Source: Virgibacillus_O xinjiangensis
GTDB lineage: Bacteria > Bacillota > Bacilli > Bacillales > Amphibacillaceae
Assembly: GCF_042643145.1 (NCBI RefSeq)
Contig: NZ_JBHRSA010000025.1
Span: 21,301 to 85,300, forward strand
Length of the DNA: 64,000 nt
Direction of reading: 5' to 3'
This document shows positions 1 through 7,642 of the stretch, one piece after another; within the stretch, counting starts at the first letter, position 1, and each line of letters starts with the position of its first letter. Under the pieces are notes generated by a model. It saw only the letters and a program-made list of their open reading frames with translations, was not told the origin of the DNA and ran no database searches. A program made the position numbers and the translations under genes.

Positions 1-1
1 A

Positions 2-772
2 GAGGACAAAGTTGTATACATCACCGGCGCAGCAAGCGGAATCGGTTTGGAAATTGCCAAAGAGTTTGCCGGGGATGGGGCAAAGGTGGCCCTGTCCGAT
101 ATGAATGGAGAGAAAGTGAAGGAAGCTGCCGAGAATTTGAAGCAGGAGGGCTTTGACTGTATCGGCCTGACTTGCGATGTGACCAAGGAACAGGAATTGA
201 AACAGACCATCGACCAAACTGTGAAAACCTATGGTAGGCTTGATGTTCTGGTAAACAATGCGGGACTGCAGCATGTGGCCGCGCTGGAAGATTTCCCAAC
301 GGAGAAGTACGAGCAGATCATCAAGGTCATGCAAGTCGCTCCATTCATGGCGACCAAGCATGTATTTCCGATCATGAAAAAGCAGGGGAGCGGGCGGATC
401 ATCAATATGGCTTCGATCAATGGCCTGATCGGTTTCGCCGGAAAAGCTGCCTATAATAGCGCGAAACACGGCCTGATCGGCTTGACCAAGGTGGCTGCCC
501 TTGAGGGTGCAGAGGACGGGATTACGGTGAATGCGATGTGTCCGGGGTATGTCGATACACCGCTCGTCCGCGGCCAGTTTGAGGATCTGGCGAAGAACCG
601 GGGTGTACCGGTCGAGAAGGTGCTGGAAGAGGTCCTGTATCCCTTGGTCCCGCAGAAACGCCTCCTGGAGGTACAGGAGGTCGCGGATTATGTAGTGTTT
701 CTCGCAAGTGACAAGGCAAAAGGTGTGACCGGACAAGCTGTTGTCCTGGACGGCGGTTACACGGCCCAGTAA
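2..772 (+). CDS. 3-hydroxybutyrate dehydrogenase (SDR family), 5' truncated
   Basis: The reading frame enters from the window edge, so the first few residues are missing. Near the start is the Rossmann motif TGAASGIG, followed by NNAG, the catalytic Ser (NMASINGLIG) and YNSAK (Tyr-x-x-x-Lys). This is the layout of classical NAD(P)-dependent short-chain dehydrogenases, and the sequence resembles D-3-hydroxybutyrate dehydrogenase, which oxidises 3-hydroxybutyrate to acetoacetate in the cytosol. The downstream thiolase and GntP-type permease support that substrate, because together they could import a ketone body and carry it to acetyl-CoA. About 650 bp of repeat-rich DNA separates it from the thiolase, so cotranscription is uncertain. 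Another short-chain hydroxyacid dehydrogenase is the alternative. Confidence 0.85.
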   Translation, partial: EDKVVYITGAASGIGLEIAKEFAGDGAKVALSDMNGEKVKEAAENLKQEGFDCIGLTCDVTKEQELKQTIDQTVKTYGRLDVLVNNAGLQHVAALEDFPTEKYEQIIKVMQVAPFMATKHVFPIMKKQGSGRIINMASINGLIGFAGKAAYNSAKHGLIGLTKVAALEGAEDGITVNAMCPGYVDTPLVRGQFEDLAKNRGVPVEKVLEEVLYPLVPQKRLLEVQEVADYVVFLASDKAKGVTGQAVVLDGGYTAQ

Positions 773-832
773 CGCAGTATTCTACACTAGAATGTCCTGT
801 GTAATGAACGGTGATGTAATGATTGGGAATGC

Positions 833-961
833 CATCGCTGCGGCAGAACGCTTCGCTTTCCGTGGGCACGGCCTCAGTCTCCTCGGAAGCAACGAACGCT
901 TCCTGTGGGGCCTTCGGACTCGTGCTGCGCCCACAGGAGTCTACGCATTCTGCCACCGCTG
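833..961 (-). repeat. Dispersed intergenic element, type A
   Basis: About 125 bp. Its complement begins with a GCGGAG-type end and runs through GACTCC, a CACGAGTC..GAAGGCCCC core and GAGGAGACTG to an AAAGCGAAG end. It is closely similar to the elements at 8617-8747 and 44057-44195. The ends are imperfect inverted repeats, so it can fold back. No transposase is nearby. Confidence 0.8.
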
Positions 962-1106
962 GTTGAGTTTCTCTGATTTTTAGTGGTTATAGTTCGTAAC
1001 ATCAACGTTTTATCAATTTCAGTTATAATATGGTTCGTAAGGGAGAGAGACCGATTGTTTATTCCTCCTACAGTAATAATTGTTTGATGAAATCGCACCA
1101 CCACAA

Positions 1107-1232
1107 CTAGCGGAGGAAATCCACGGAGACTCCTGCGGGAACCGTGACCGGAGTGAGACCCCGGAGAACGTCAGTTCGAGGAGGCTCACGGGTCACCCGT
1201 GGAAAGCGTAGTGGAATTTACACAGCGGTGTG
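1107..1232 (+). repeat. Dispersed intergenic element, type B
   Basis: It begins CTAGCGGAGGAAATCCAC and ends with GTGGAATTT..GCAGCGGTG, forming a terminal inverted repeat. It matches the complements of 8392-8527 and 43815-43937. With the type A copy at 833-961 it makes a divergent composite, the mirror image of the arrangement at the other two loci. Confidence 0.8.
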
Positions 1233-1289
1233 AGCAGCACACGCAAGGCTTATTGTGCAACCTGAAAAAGATTATTTGCTCTGAATGAC

Positions 1290-1355
1290 CGTAGACGAAG
1301 CTCACGGGTCCCCCGCGGAAAGCGAAGTGGAATCTCCGCAGCGGTATGAGAGGCA
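1290..1355 (+). repeat. Partial type B element
   Basis: Only the distal half is present: GAAGCTCACGGGT, then GCGGAAAGCGAAGTGG, then CCGCAGCGGTATGAG. It looks like a decayed or half-size copy just upstream of the thiolase gene. Confidence 0.65.
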
Positions 1356-1421
1356 CACAAAACGCTTACCAAGCAACACACGACAATATCCATCGACATA
1401 AAAAAATGGAGGGGTGAAGGT

Positions 1422-2600
1422 ATGGAGAATGTATATATTTTAGAAGGAGCTAGAACACCGTTTGGAACGTTTGGAGGAAGTCTGAAAGATGTCGGGCCGA
1501 CAGATCTCGGAGCAACAGCAAGTAAGGAAGCGATGCGCCGCAGCGGGGTGAAACCGGAGGATATAGACTTTACGGTGATGGGCAATGTCATCCAGTCGGC
1601 AAAAAATGCTCCATATCTGTCGCGGCATGTGGCCCTATACAGTGGTGTGCCCCAGTCCAGTCCCGCTTTGACGGTGAACCGCTTATGCGGGTCAGGTCTG
1701 CAGTCGGTCGTTTCAGCAGCCCAGTCCATCATGCTGGGCGATGGCCGGGCAGCACTAGCTGGTGGTGCGGAAAATATGAGCCAAGCCCCACATGTCCTCC
1801 GGGGCGCCCGGTTTGGCACGAAAATGAAAGCCCCAGAAATGGGAGACATGCTCTGGGATACGCTGACCGATGAATATGTCGGTGCAGGCATGGGCATGAC
1901 CGCAGAAAACCTGGCAGAAAAATTCGCCATTACCCGGGAAGAACAGGATGAATACGCGGCACTCAGCCACCAGCGGGCAACTGCTGCTAGAGAAGCAGGG
2001 AAATTTGCTGAGGAGATTGTACCGGTCGAGGTGAAGTCCAGAAAGGGTACGGTGAACGTCGACACAGACGAACATATCCGTGAGGGCACGACCGCCGAGA
2101 AGCTGGCAGGCTTGAAGCCATCCTTCAAAAAAGACGGAAGTGTCACCGGCGGCAACGCGAGCGGGATTAATGATGGTGCGGGAGCTGTTGTTGTCGCTGG
2201 AGAAAGCTTTGTCCAGGAGAAGGGACTGCAGCCCTTGGCGAAGATCGTCTCATACGGCATCCAGGGGGTCGACCCTGCCTACATGGGCATTGGCCCGGCA
2301 CCAGCCATCAGAACAGCCTTGGAAAAAGCCGGCCTCGCTCTTGATGACATAGATCTTGTGGAAGTAAATGAAGCCTTCGCTTCCCAGTATATTGCCGTGG
2401 AAAAGGAATTGGGCCTGAATCGTGACAAAGTCAATGTCAATGGCGGTGCTATTGCGCTTGGGCATCCAGTCGGCGCAAGCGGGACACGTGTCCTTTATTC
2501 CCTCATCCGCGAATTGAAGCGGCGGAATCAGCGGTATGGCATTGCCTCCCTTTGTATCGGCGGCGGCCAGGGCATTGCCATGGTTGTCGAGATGGTCTGA
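1422..2600 (+). CDS. Acetyl-CoA acetyltransferase (thiolase)
   Basis: A 392-aa protein of normal thiolase length. The nucleophilic Cys89 lies in NRLCGSGLQS. The active-site His is in GHPVGASG near residue 345 and the second catalytic Cys is in SLCIGGGQG near residue 375, so all catalytic residues are present. The family joins or cleaves acetoacetyl-CoA and acetyl-CoA in the cytosol. The ATG follows an AGGGGTG ribosome binding site. The GntP-type permease starts 41 bp downstream behind its own site and is probably cotranscribed. With the upstream dehydrogenase this suggests 3-hydroxybutyrate or acetoacetate use. The direction of use (degradation or polymer precursor synthesis) is inferred only from the neighbours. 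Confidence 0.92.
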   Translation: MENVYILEGARTPFGTFGGSLKDVGPTDLGATASKEAMRRSGVKPEDIDFTVMGNVIQSAKNAPYLSRHVALYSGVPQSSPALTVNRLCGSGLQSVVSAAQSIMLGDGRAALAGGAENMSQAPHVLRGARFGTKMKAPEMGDMLWDTLTDEYVGAGMGMTAENLAEKFAITREEQDEYAALSHQRATAAREAGKFAEEIVPVEVKSRKGTVNVDTDEHIREGTTAEKLAGLKPSFKKDGSVTGGNASGINDGAGAVVVAGESFVQEKGLQPLAKIVSYGIQGVDPAYMGIGPAPAIRTALEKAGLALDDIDLVEVNEAFASQYIAVEKELGLNRDKVNVNGGAIALGHPVGASGTRVLYSLIRELKRRNQRYGIASLCIGGGQGIAMVVEMV

Positions 2601-2641
2601 TCGATCCAAAGAAAAAGCTAAGACTTTGAGGAGGATGTTTC

Positions 2642-3925
2642 ATGTTCGGCATAATTCTCGGGCTCATCGTATTGATGGTGCTGGCCTATTTGGACTGGTC
2701 CATCCTCTGGGTGGCGCCTATTGCTGCCGGTGTAGTCGCGCTCACCGGTGGTCTTGATTTATTGGAAGCATATACGGATACTTACATGAGTGGCTTCGTC
2801 GACTTTGCCAAAAGCTGGTTCCCCGTCTTCATGCTCGGGGCGATCTTTGGGAAATTGATGGAGGATACCGGGATGGCCCGTTCAGTGGCGGTCGCCTTGA
2901 CCAAGGTGATCGGCACAAAGCGAGCCATCCTAGGTGTCCTCTCATCTGCGGCCGTTCTGACCTATGGTGGGGTCAGTCTGTTTGTTGTCGTGTTCGCGGT
3001 CTATCCGTTGGCACTTACCTTGTTTAGAGAGGCCAATATCAGCCGGCGTCTCATCCCGGGAACCGTCGCACTCGGAGCCTTCACGTTCACGATGACGGCG
3101 GTACCAGGGACACCACAAATCCAGAACCTCATCCCGACCGAGTATTTTCCCACCAATGCAATGGCAGCCCCAGTGATGGGTATTGCTGCGACAATCGTGA
3201 TGGCGGTCGGCGGTTATTTCTACCTGCGCTGGCGGGAAAAGAAGCTAGCTGCAGCCGGGGAAACTTATACCGAGCCGAAGAATAAGAACATCGTCAATGA
3301 GGAAGGGGATACCCCGAATTTCCTGCTGTCGATTCTACCGCTATTGACTGTGCTCCTTACACTGAATCTATTAGGCTGGGATATTGTAGTGGCACTGCTG
3401 TCAGGGATTGTGCTGATTCTCTTGTTGAACCTGGCAAAATTCAAGCGCTTCGTCCAAGCGATCAACAACGGTGCGACCGGGTCGGTTACAGCCATCATCA
3501 ACACAAGTGCAGCGGTCGGCTTCGGTACCGTCGTTCAGTCCGTGCCCGGATTTGACCGGCTCACCGAGATCTTGATGGGCATTAGAGGCAACCCGCTCAT
3601 ATCCGAAGCAGTAGCCGTGAATTTGCTCGCCGGTGCAACCGGTTCTGCGTCCGGCGGGATGGGCATCGCCCTGGAAGCCCTCGGCTCACGCTATTACGAG
3701 ATTGCCCAACAGACAGGCATTGACCCGGAGGCATTCCACCGGGTAGCCTCCCTGTCCTCCGGTGGTCTCGATGCCCTGCCGCATAACGGTGCCGTGCTTA
3801 CACTTCTTACCATCACAGGCATGACCCACAAAGACAGCTATAAAGATATCTTTATTGTAGCTGTAGCGATTCCAGTCGTATCAGTAGCAGTTGCTATATT
3901 GATCGCTTCGATGGGGATCTATTAA
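2642..3925 (+). CDS. GntP family permease, probable 3-hydroxybutyrate uptake
   Basis: A 427-aa hydrophobic protein with about a dozen predicted membrane segments. It has the GntP/Ion-Transporter pattern, including FMLGAIFGKLMEDTGMARS near residue 65 and the TYGGVSLFVVVFAVYP and TMTAVPGTPQIQN segments. The family imports gluconate or short hydroxy acids by proton symport across the cytoplasmic membrane. The adjacent thiolase and nearby 3-hydroxybutyrate dehydrogenase favour 3-hydroxybutyrate rather than gluconate. The start follows GAGGAGG at good spacing. A strong terminator lies directly downstream, closing the unit. Confidence 0.88.
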   Translation: MFGIILGLIVLMVLAYLDWSILWVAPIAAGVVALTGGLDLLEAYTDTYMSGFVDFAKSWFPVFMLGAIFGKLMEDTGMARSVAVALTKVIGTKRAILGVLSSAAVLTYGGVSLFVVVFAVYPLALTLFREANISRRLIPGTVALGAFTFTMTAVPGTPQIQNLIPTEYFPTNAMAAPVMGIAATIVMAVGGYFYLRWREKKLAAAGETYTEPKNKNIVNEEGDTPNFLLSILPLLTVLLTLNLLGWDIVVALLSGIVLILLLNLAKFKRFVQAINNGATGSVTAIINTSAAVGFGTVVQSVPGFDRLTEILMGIRGNPLISEAVAVNLLAGATGSASGGMGIALEALGSRYYEIAQQTGIDPEAFHRVASLSSGGLDALPHNGAVLTLLTITGMTHKDSYKDIFIVAVAIPVVSVAVAILIASMGIY

Positions 3926-3933
3926 TCTCAGGA

Positions 3934-3968
3934 AGCCGCTGTCCCGCATCAATGGGGCAGCGGCTTTT
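3934..3968 (+). terminator. Intrinsic terminator after the GntP gene
   Basis: An 11-bp stem, AGCCGCTGTCCC pairing with GGGGCAGCGGCT, is followed by TTTT. Confidence 0.85.
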
Positions 3969-4170
3969 CACTTGGGCTCTGACACCTCTCATACGGGCGG
4001 CACAGCCCCCCACTCGGTCCTCACAGCTTCCCACTCGGTCCTCACAGCTTCCCACTCGGTCCTCACAGCTTCCCACTCGGTCCCCACGCCCCGCACTCGG
4101 GCCCGGCCACCTCACACTCGGGCGGCACAGCCCCGCACTCGGGCCCGGCCACCTCGCACTCGCCCCCACC
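3969..4170 (+). repeat. 21-bp tandem array, CACTCG family
   Basis: Nine consecutive units plus a partial one begin at 3969, 3990, 4011, 4032, 4053, 4074, 4094, 4115, 4136 and 4157. All but one are exactly 21 bp. Three neighbouring units are nearly identical (CACTCGGTCCTCACAGCTTCC without its last base). The array starts within the T-tract of the preceding terminator. Related arrays lie at 24936 and 59442. Confidence 0.9.
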
Positions 4171-4197
4171 ATTTAACAGAAAATTTATACAAACCCA

Positions 4198-4226
4198 TTT
4201 ACAAATCAAGAACATCCACCTATAAT
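4198..4226 (+). promoter_or_regulatory. SigA-type promoter of the bioY operon
   Basis: A -35 TTTACA (4198-4203), a 17-bp spacer and a consensus -10 TATAAT (4221-4226), just upstream of the BirA operator. Confidence 0.8.
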
Positions 4227-4228
4227 GA

Positions 4229-4258
4229 CGTTAACCCATACATAACGGAGGTTGACAT
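4229..4258 (+). promoter_or_regulatory. BirA operator (biotin repressor site)
   Basis: GTTAACC (4230-4236), exactly 13 bp, then GGTTGACA (4250-4257). Between GTTAAC and GTTGAC the gap is 15 bp, as in known Bacillus BirA sites. It covers the initial transcribed region and the GGAGG ribosome binding site, so BirA-biotinyl-AMP should shut down the downstream operon. Confidence 0.85.
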
Positions 4259-4262
4259 TAGT

Positions 4263-4829
4263 ATGAAGCTGAACCATTTAATCTATGTATCTATGTTTGC
4301 GGCAATTATGGGTGCACTGGGTATCCTGCCGCCCATCCCACTGGGATTCTCGCCAGTGCCGATTACCATGCAGACGCTTGGGGTTATGTTGGCGGGCAGT
4401 GTGCTGGGGGCGCATTTGGGAGCAAGGTACGCGGCGCTCAGTCAAATACTTTTCCTCTTGCTGGTAGCGGCTGGAGCTCCATTGCTTTCCGGCGGGCGTG
4501 GGGGATTGGGAGTATTTTTCACGCCATCAGCAGGCTACTTTATCGGCTGGGTAGTAGGCGCATTTGTCATCGCTTTGCTTTGCCAGCGCATGAAAAACGT
4601 GTCCACAATGAAGATGATTGCGGCTAACGTCCTCGGCGGTGTGCTCATCATTTATCTATTTGGTGTGCCGGTACAGGCCTGGATGATGCAAATTGCTCTC
4701 AGTGAAGCAGCAGTCCTCAGTCTGGCATTCTTACCGGGCGATCTATTGAAAGTCGTGATGGCATCGCTGATTGCCGTGCGGCTATATCATGTAGTGCCTT
4801 TCAAAAGGGAGGCACAGGCAGCGAGATGA
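4263..4829 (+). CDS. bioY: Biotin transporter BioY (YhfU-like)
   Basis: A 188-aa membrane protein with about six helices. It has the BioY signature: PLGFSPVPITMQTLGVMLAG near residue 30, then GARYAALSQILFLLL and a GRGGLGVFFTPSAGYFIGW segment. BioY is the biotin-binding S component of an ECF transporter and works with a shared EcfT/A module elsewhere in the genome. The ATG at 4263 is preceded by GGAGG eleven bases away. An open frame extends further upstream, but it runs through the 21-bp tandem array and the promoter and is not coding. The gene order bioY, acyl-CoA ligase, thiolase matches the B. subtilis yhfUTS operon. The next gene overlaps by 4 bp. Confidence 0.93.
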   Translation: MKLNHLIYVSMFAAIMGALGILPPIPLGFSPVPITMQTLGVMLAGSVLGAHLGARYAALSQILFLLLVAAGAPLLSGGRGGLGVFFTPSAGYFIGWVVGAFVIALLCQRMKNVSTMKMIAANVLGGVLIIYLFGVPVQAWMMQIALSEAAVLSLAFLPGDLLKVVMASLIAVRLYHVVPFKREAQAAR

Positions 4830-6265
4830 ATATAACAGAGAACTATCAGACACATGCGATAAGCTGTCCGGATAAGCCCGCACTCATCATCGGGAAGGAA
4901 GTTATTTCCTACCATGAGTGGCATATGCTTGTACAGCGGGCGGCCGCAGTCTTCCAACAGGAGAATGCCACCCATCACCGGGTGGCGATTTTTCTCCCCA
5001 ATGGCCTGGAATTTTTACAAGTTTTTGCGGGAGCAAGTGCTGCCGGCTGGGCAAGTATTGTTTGCGATATACGCTGGAAAGAACGGGAAATAAGGGACCG
5101 TCTGAGGCAGTCGGAACCTGACCTGGTTATTGCTGCTGCTAGCATGGAACATCTCTTTACTGATCAGAAGTTCCTGGCAGTGGAGGAATTACAGAAATGG
5201 ATGAAAGGGACCTATAGCAAGCTTACAGAAGGAAATCCGTCGTTTTATATCGGCTTCACCTCAGGGTCGACAGGAGAGCCTAAAACATTCGTCCGTTCTC
5301 ATGCATCCTGGGTGGAAACTTTCCGATGCAATCAAGTGGATCTCGGTATGACTCGGGAAAATCATGTTCTGATTCCAGGTTCGTTTGTAAATTCTACCTT
5401 CCTCTATGGGGCGATCAGTACCTTGTATCTCGGAGGGACGGTTCATCTATTGAAAAAGTTCTCTCCTTCGCAGATGATACAGTCCATCCAAGCAGAGCCG
5501 ATTACCCATGTCTATGTGGTGCCCACCATGCTGCAAGCCTTGGTGGATGCAGGGTACAAGGGGAAGGAGGATTGTACATTCATTTCAACTGGTGCCAAAT
5601 GGCTTCCCTCCTTGAAACAGGAGATGCGGCGGAGGTTCCCTTATGCGTCCTTCTATGAGTTCTATGGTTCCTCCGAGCTGAGCTATATCACTTATTTGAA
5701 GGATGAGGAGCAAGCGGAACATGGTGATTCGGTCGGCAGGCCTTTTCACAATGTAGAAGTGACGATCCGCCGTGAAGATGGAGAAGAGGCGGAACCGGGA
5801 GAAGAAGGTGTACTATATGCCCGGAGCCGGATGATTTTCGATGGCTATATGGATAATGAAGAGGCAACCGCCGAAGTGTTTGCCGGTGAATGGGCAACCG
5901 TCCATGACATTGCCAGACAGGATGAAGACGGGTTTGTTTACATAGTGGGCAGAAAGAATGAAATGATTTTATATGGCGGCATGAACATTTATCCTCAAGA
6001 AATTGAACAGGTGTTGAAAAAAATCCCTGGTGTCGAGGAAGCTGTTGTATTCGGTGTGAAGGATAAGTATTGGGGAGAGAAAGTAGCCGCTGTCTATCAG
6101 GGCAATATAAGTATTCGTGAACTGAAAGCCCATTGTCTGAAACACCTGTCCACCTATAAAATCCCAAGAGTATGGAGGAAGATGGAACAGCTGCCTCATA
6201 CCACCGGTGGAAAGGTTTCACGCCGGGAGGCCAGAAACTGGCTGGAGACTGAGATTACTTCATGA
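4826..6265 (+). CDS. yhfT: Acyl-CoA synthetase, YhfT-like (AMP-binding)
   Basis: A 479-aa ANL-superfamily enzyme. The P-loop FTSGSTGEPK lies near residue 150, EFYGSSE near 285, and the C-terminal hinge and lid carry GRKNEMILYGGMNIYPQEIE near 385. The invariant Lys of HTTGGKVSR is near the C-terminus. The family activates a fatty or short carboxylic acid as an acyl-adenylate and then a CoA thioester. The start ATG overlaps the bioY stop (ATGA), which indicates translational coupling. Its position in a BirA-controlled operon suggests that the product serves biotin metabolism, for example pimeloyl-thioester supply, but this is inference and the substrate is unknown. It is shorter than most long-chain fatty acyl-CoA ligases. 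Confidence 0.88.
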   Translation: MNITENYQTHAISCPDKPALIIGKEVISYHEWHMLVQRAAAVFQQENATHHRVAIFLPNGLEFLQVFAGASAAGWASIVCDIRWKEREIRDRLRQSEPDLVIAAASMEHLFTDQKFLAVEELQKWMKGTYSKLTEGNPSFYIGFTSGSTGEPKTFVRSHASWVETFRCNQVDLGMTRENHVLIPGSFVNSTFLYGAISTLYLGGTVHLLKKFSPSQMIQSIQAEPITHVYVVPTMLQALVDAGYKGKEDCTFISTGAKWLPSLKQEMRRRFPYASFYEFYGSSELSYITYLKDEEQAEHGDSVGRPFHNVEVTIRREDGEEAEPGEEGVLYARSRMIFDGYMDNEEATAEVFAGEWATVHDIARQDEDGFVYIVGRKNEMILYGGMNIYPQEIEQVLKKIPGVEEAVVFGVKDKYWGEKVAAVYQGNISIRELKAHCLKHLSTYKIPRVWRKMEQLPHTTGGKVSRREARNWLETEITS

Positions 6266-7359
6266 AGAGAGCAGTGATTGTCCAAGCGAAACGGACACCC
6301 ATCGGTAAACAGAATGGAATGCTCAAAGCCCTGCCGCCTGAGACACTTGCCGCATCGGTGATCCAAGAGCTGGTTCAGGGGCTGGATCAACCCGTGGATG
6401 ACATCCTGTTTGGCAATGCAGTCGGTCCAGGTGGGAATGTTGCAAGGTTATCTGCCCTTGAGAGCGGGCAGCCTACCTCCGTTCCCGGCCTGACAATCGA
6501 CCGGCAATGTGGGTCAGGCTTGGAAGCCATCCGGCTGGCATGTCATCTCATCCAAGGTGGTGCAGGAGAAATCTTTATTGCCGGTGGTGTGGAAAGCAGC
6601 AGCCAGTCACCATATAAGAAACGGGCTCGCTTCTCTCCCGAATCCATCGGTGATCCGGATATGGGGTGGGCTGCTGATCGGATAGCCGAAAGATACGGAA
6701 TCACCAAAGAGATGCAGGATGACTATGCATTGCTCAGCTACCGGCGGGCCGTTGATTCCTTGAAAAAGGGCTGTTTTATGGAAGAGCTTGTATCACTGCC
6801 GGGAATTCCGATGAAAGATGAAAGCATTCATCCGAGACTAGATTATGAACGGATGCTTGCGCGGCTTTCTCCTTGCTTCACGGCAAATGGGACGGTAACT
6901 ATGGGGAATTGCTGCGGTATCAATGATGGAGCAGCAGCTGTCTTGATCATGTCCGAGGAAAAAGCCGATCAACTTGGGTATGAGCCGGTTCTTCGGTTCA
7001 AGAACAGCGCAGTGGCTGGAGTTGATCCCAATTATCCGGTGATCGGTGCTATAGAGGCTACCTCACGATTGTTGGAAAAGGAAGGATTAAATCCTACAGA
7101 CATCGACTTGGTCGAATTGAACGAAGCATTCGCCGTAAAGCCGGTGCTGTTTTCACGAGAACTCTCCATTCCCTATGAGAAAATGAATGTGGGAGGCGGC
7201 GCTATTGCGTTCGGCCATCCCTATGGTGCATCAGGTGCCATATTGCTGACGCGGCTGTTTCATGAAGCCCAGCCCCATAGGGCCAAATATTGTCTGTCCG
7301 CCATTGGCATCGGAGGCGGGCTCGGAATTTCCGTGTTATTGGAAGTGATGAGTAAGTAG
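6262..7359 (+). CDS. yhfS: Thiolase-like protein YhfS, second catalytic Cys missing
   Basis: A 365-aa thiolase-fold protein, shorter than the 390-aa norm. It keeps the nucleophile Cys83 (DRQCGSGLEA) and the His motif GHPYGASG. At the C-terminal position where thiolases have the proton-transfer Cys (xCIGGGxG), this protein reads AIGIGGGLG, with Gly in place of Cys. The thiolase at 1422-2600 keeps that Cys. The start overlaps the yhfT stop by 4 bp (ATGA), so all three operon genes are coupled. The reaction is uncertain: altered thiolysis or condensation of the acyl-CoA made by YhfT is plausible, and a terminator follows. It is the orthologue by gene order of B. subtilis yhfS. Confidence 0.85.
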   Translation: MKRAVIVQAKRTPIGKQNGMLKALPPETLAASVIQELVQGLDQPVDDILFGNAVGPGGNVARLSALESGQPTSVPGLTIDRQCGSGLEAIRLACHLIQGGAGEIFIAGGVESSSQSPYKKRARFSPESIGDPDMGWAADRIAERYGITKEMQDDYALLSYRRAVDSLKKGCFMEELVSLPGIPMKDESIHPRLDYERMLARLSPCFTANGTVTMGNCCGINDGAAAVLIMSEEKADQLGYEPVLRFKNSAVAGVDPNYPVIGAIEATSRLLEKEGLNPTDIDLVELNEAFAVKPVLFSRELSIPYEKMNVGGGAIAFGHPYGASGAILLTRLFHEAQPHRAKYCLSAIGIGGGLGISVLLEVMSK

Positions 7360-7420
7360 GATAGATCCGTCATCTGATTAACATCCGTCCATTAATCTGA
7401 GAAATATCTACAAAAAGCCA

Positions 7421-7445
7421 ACAGCCCCTTGAGTGGGCTGTTTTA
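7421..7445 (+). terminator. Terminator of the bioY-yhfT-yhfS operon
   Basis: The stem ACAGCCCC / GGGCTGT with a short loop is followed by TTTT. Confidence 0.8.
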
Positions 7446-7612
7446 CTATCTCTGAGGCGATGGAACTATTAAAACGTAGAGGATACAGGCTTAATCACTA
7501 ATTTCATTGTATTTCGTTAAAATGTATGTCGAAATGGTTTATATTCTGTGAATATTCAATTATATTAATAATAATAACCAATCTGAATGGCTTACTGGAG
7601 AAGGAGGTCCAC

Positions 7613-7642
7613 ATGGGAACAAAGGAGATGATCATTGGATGA
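7613..7642 (+). CDS. Nine-codon leader ORF upstream of the RidA-like gene
   Basis: This minigene has the strongest ribosome binding site of the region (AAGGAGGT at 7601-7608). It encodes MGTKEMIIG and ends at TGA 7640-7642, which overlaps the ATG of the next gene (ATGA). The downstream gene also has AAAGGAG inside the leader. The arrangement fits translational coupling or reinitiation. The peptide itself has no recognisable function. Confidence 0.55.
   Translation: MGTKEMIIG

Noticed and set aside
874..1104. Small open frames in the dispersed repeats (e.g. phrases like LLWEQHESEGP)
   Set aside because: They recur wherever the repeat occurs and follow its DNA conservation, not codon constraint. 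They are typical spurious calls.
3972..4262. N-terminal extension of BioY
   Set aside because: It runs through the 21-bp array, the promoter and the BirA operator. The ATG at 4263 fits the family start.
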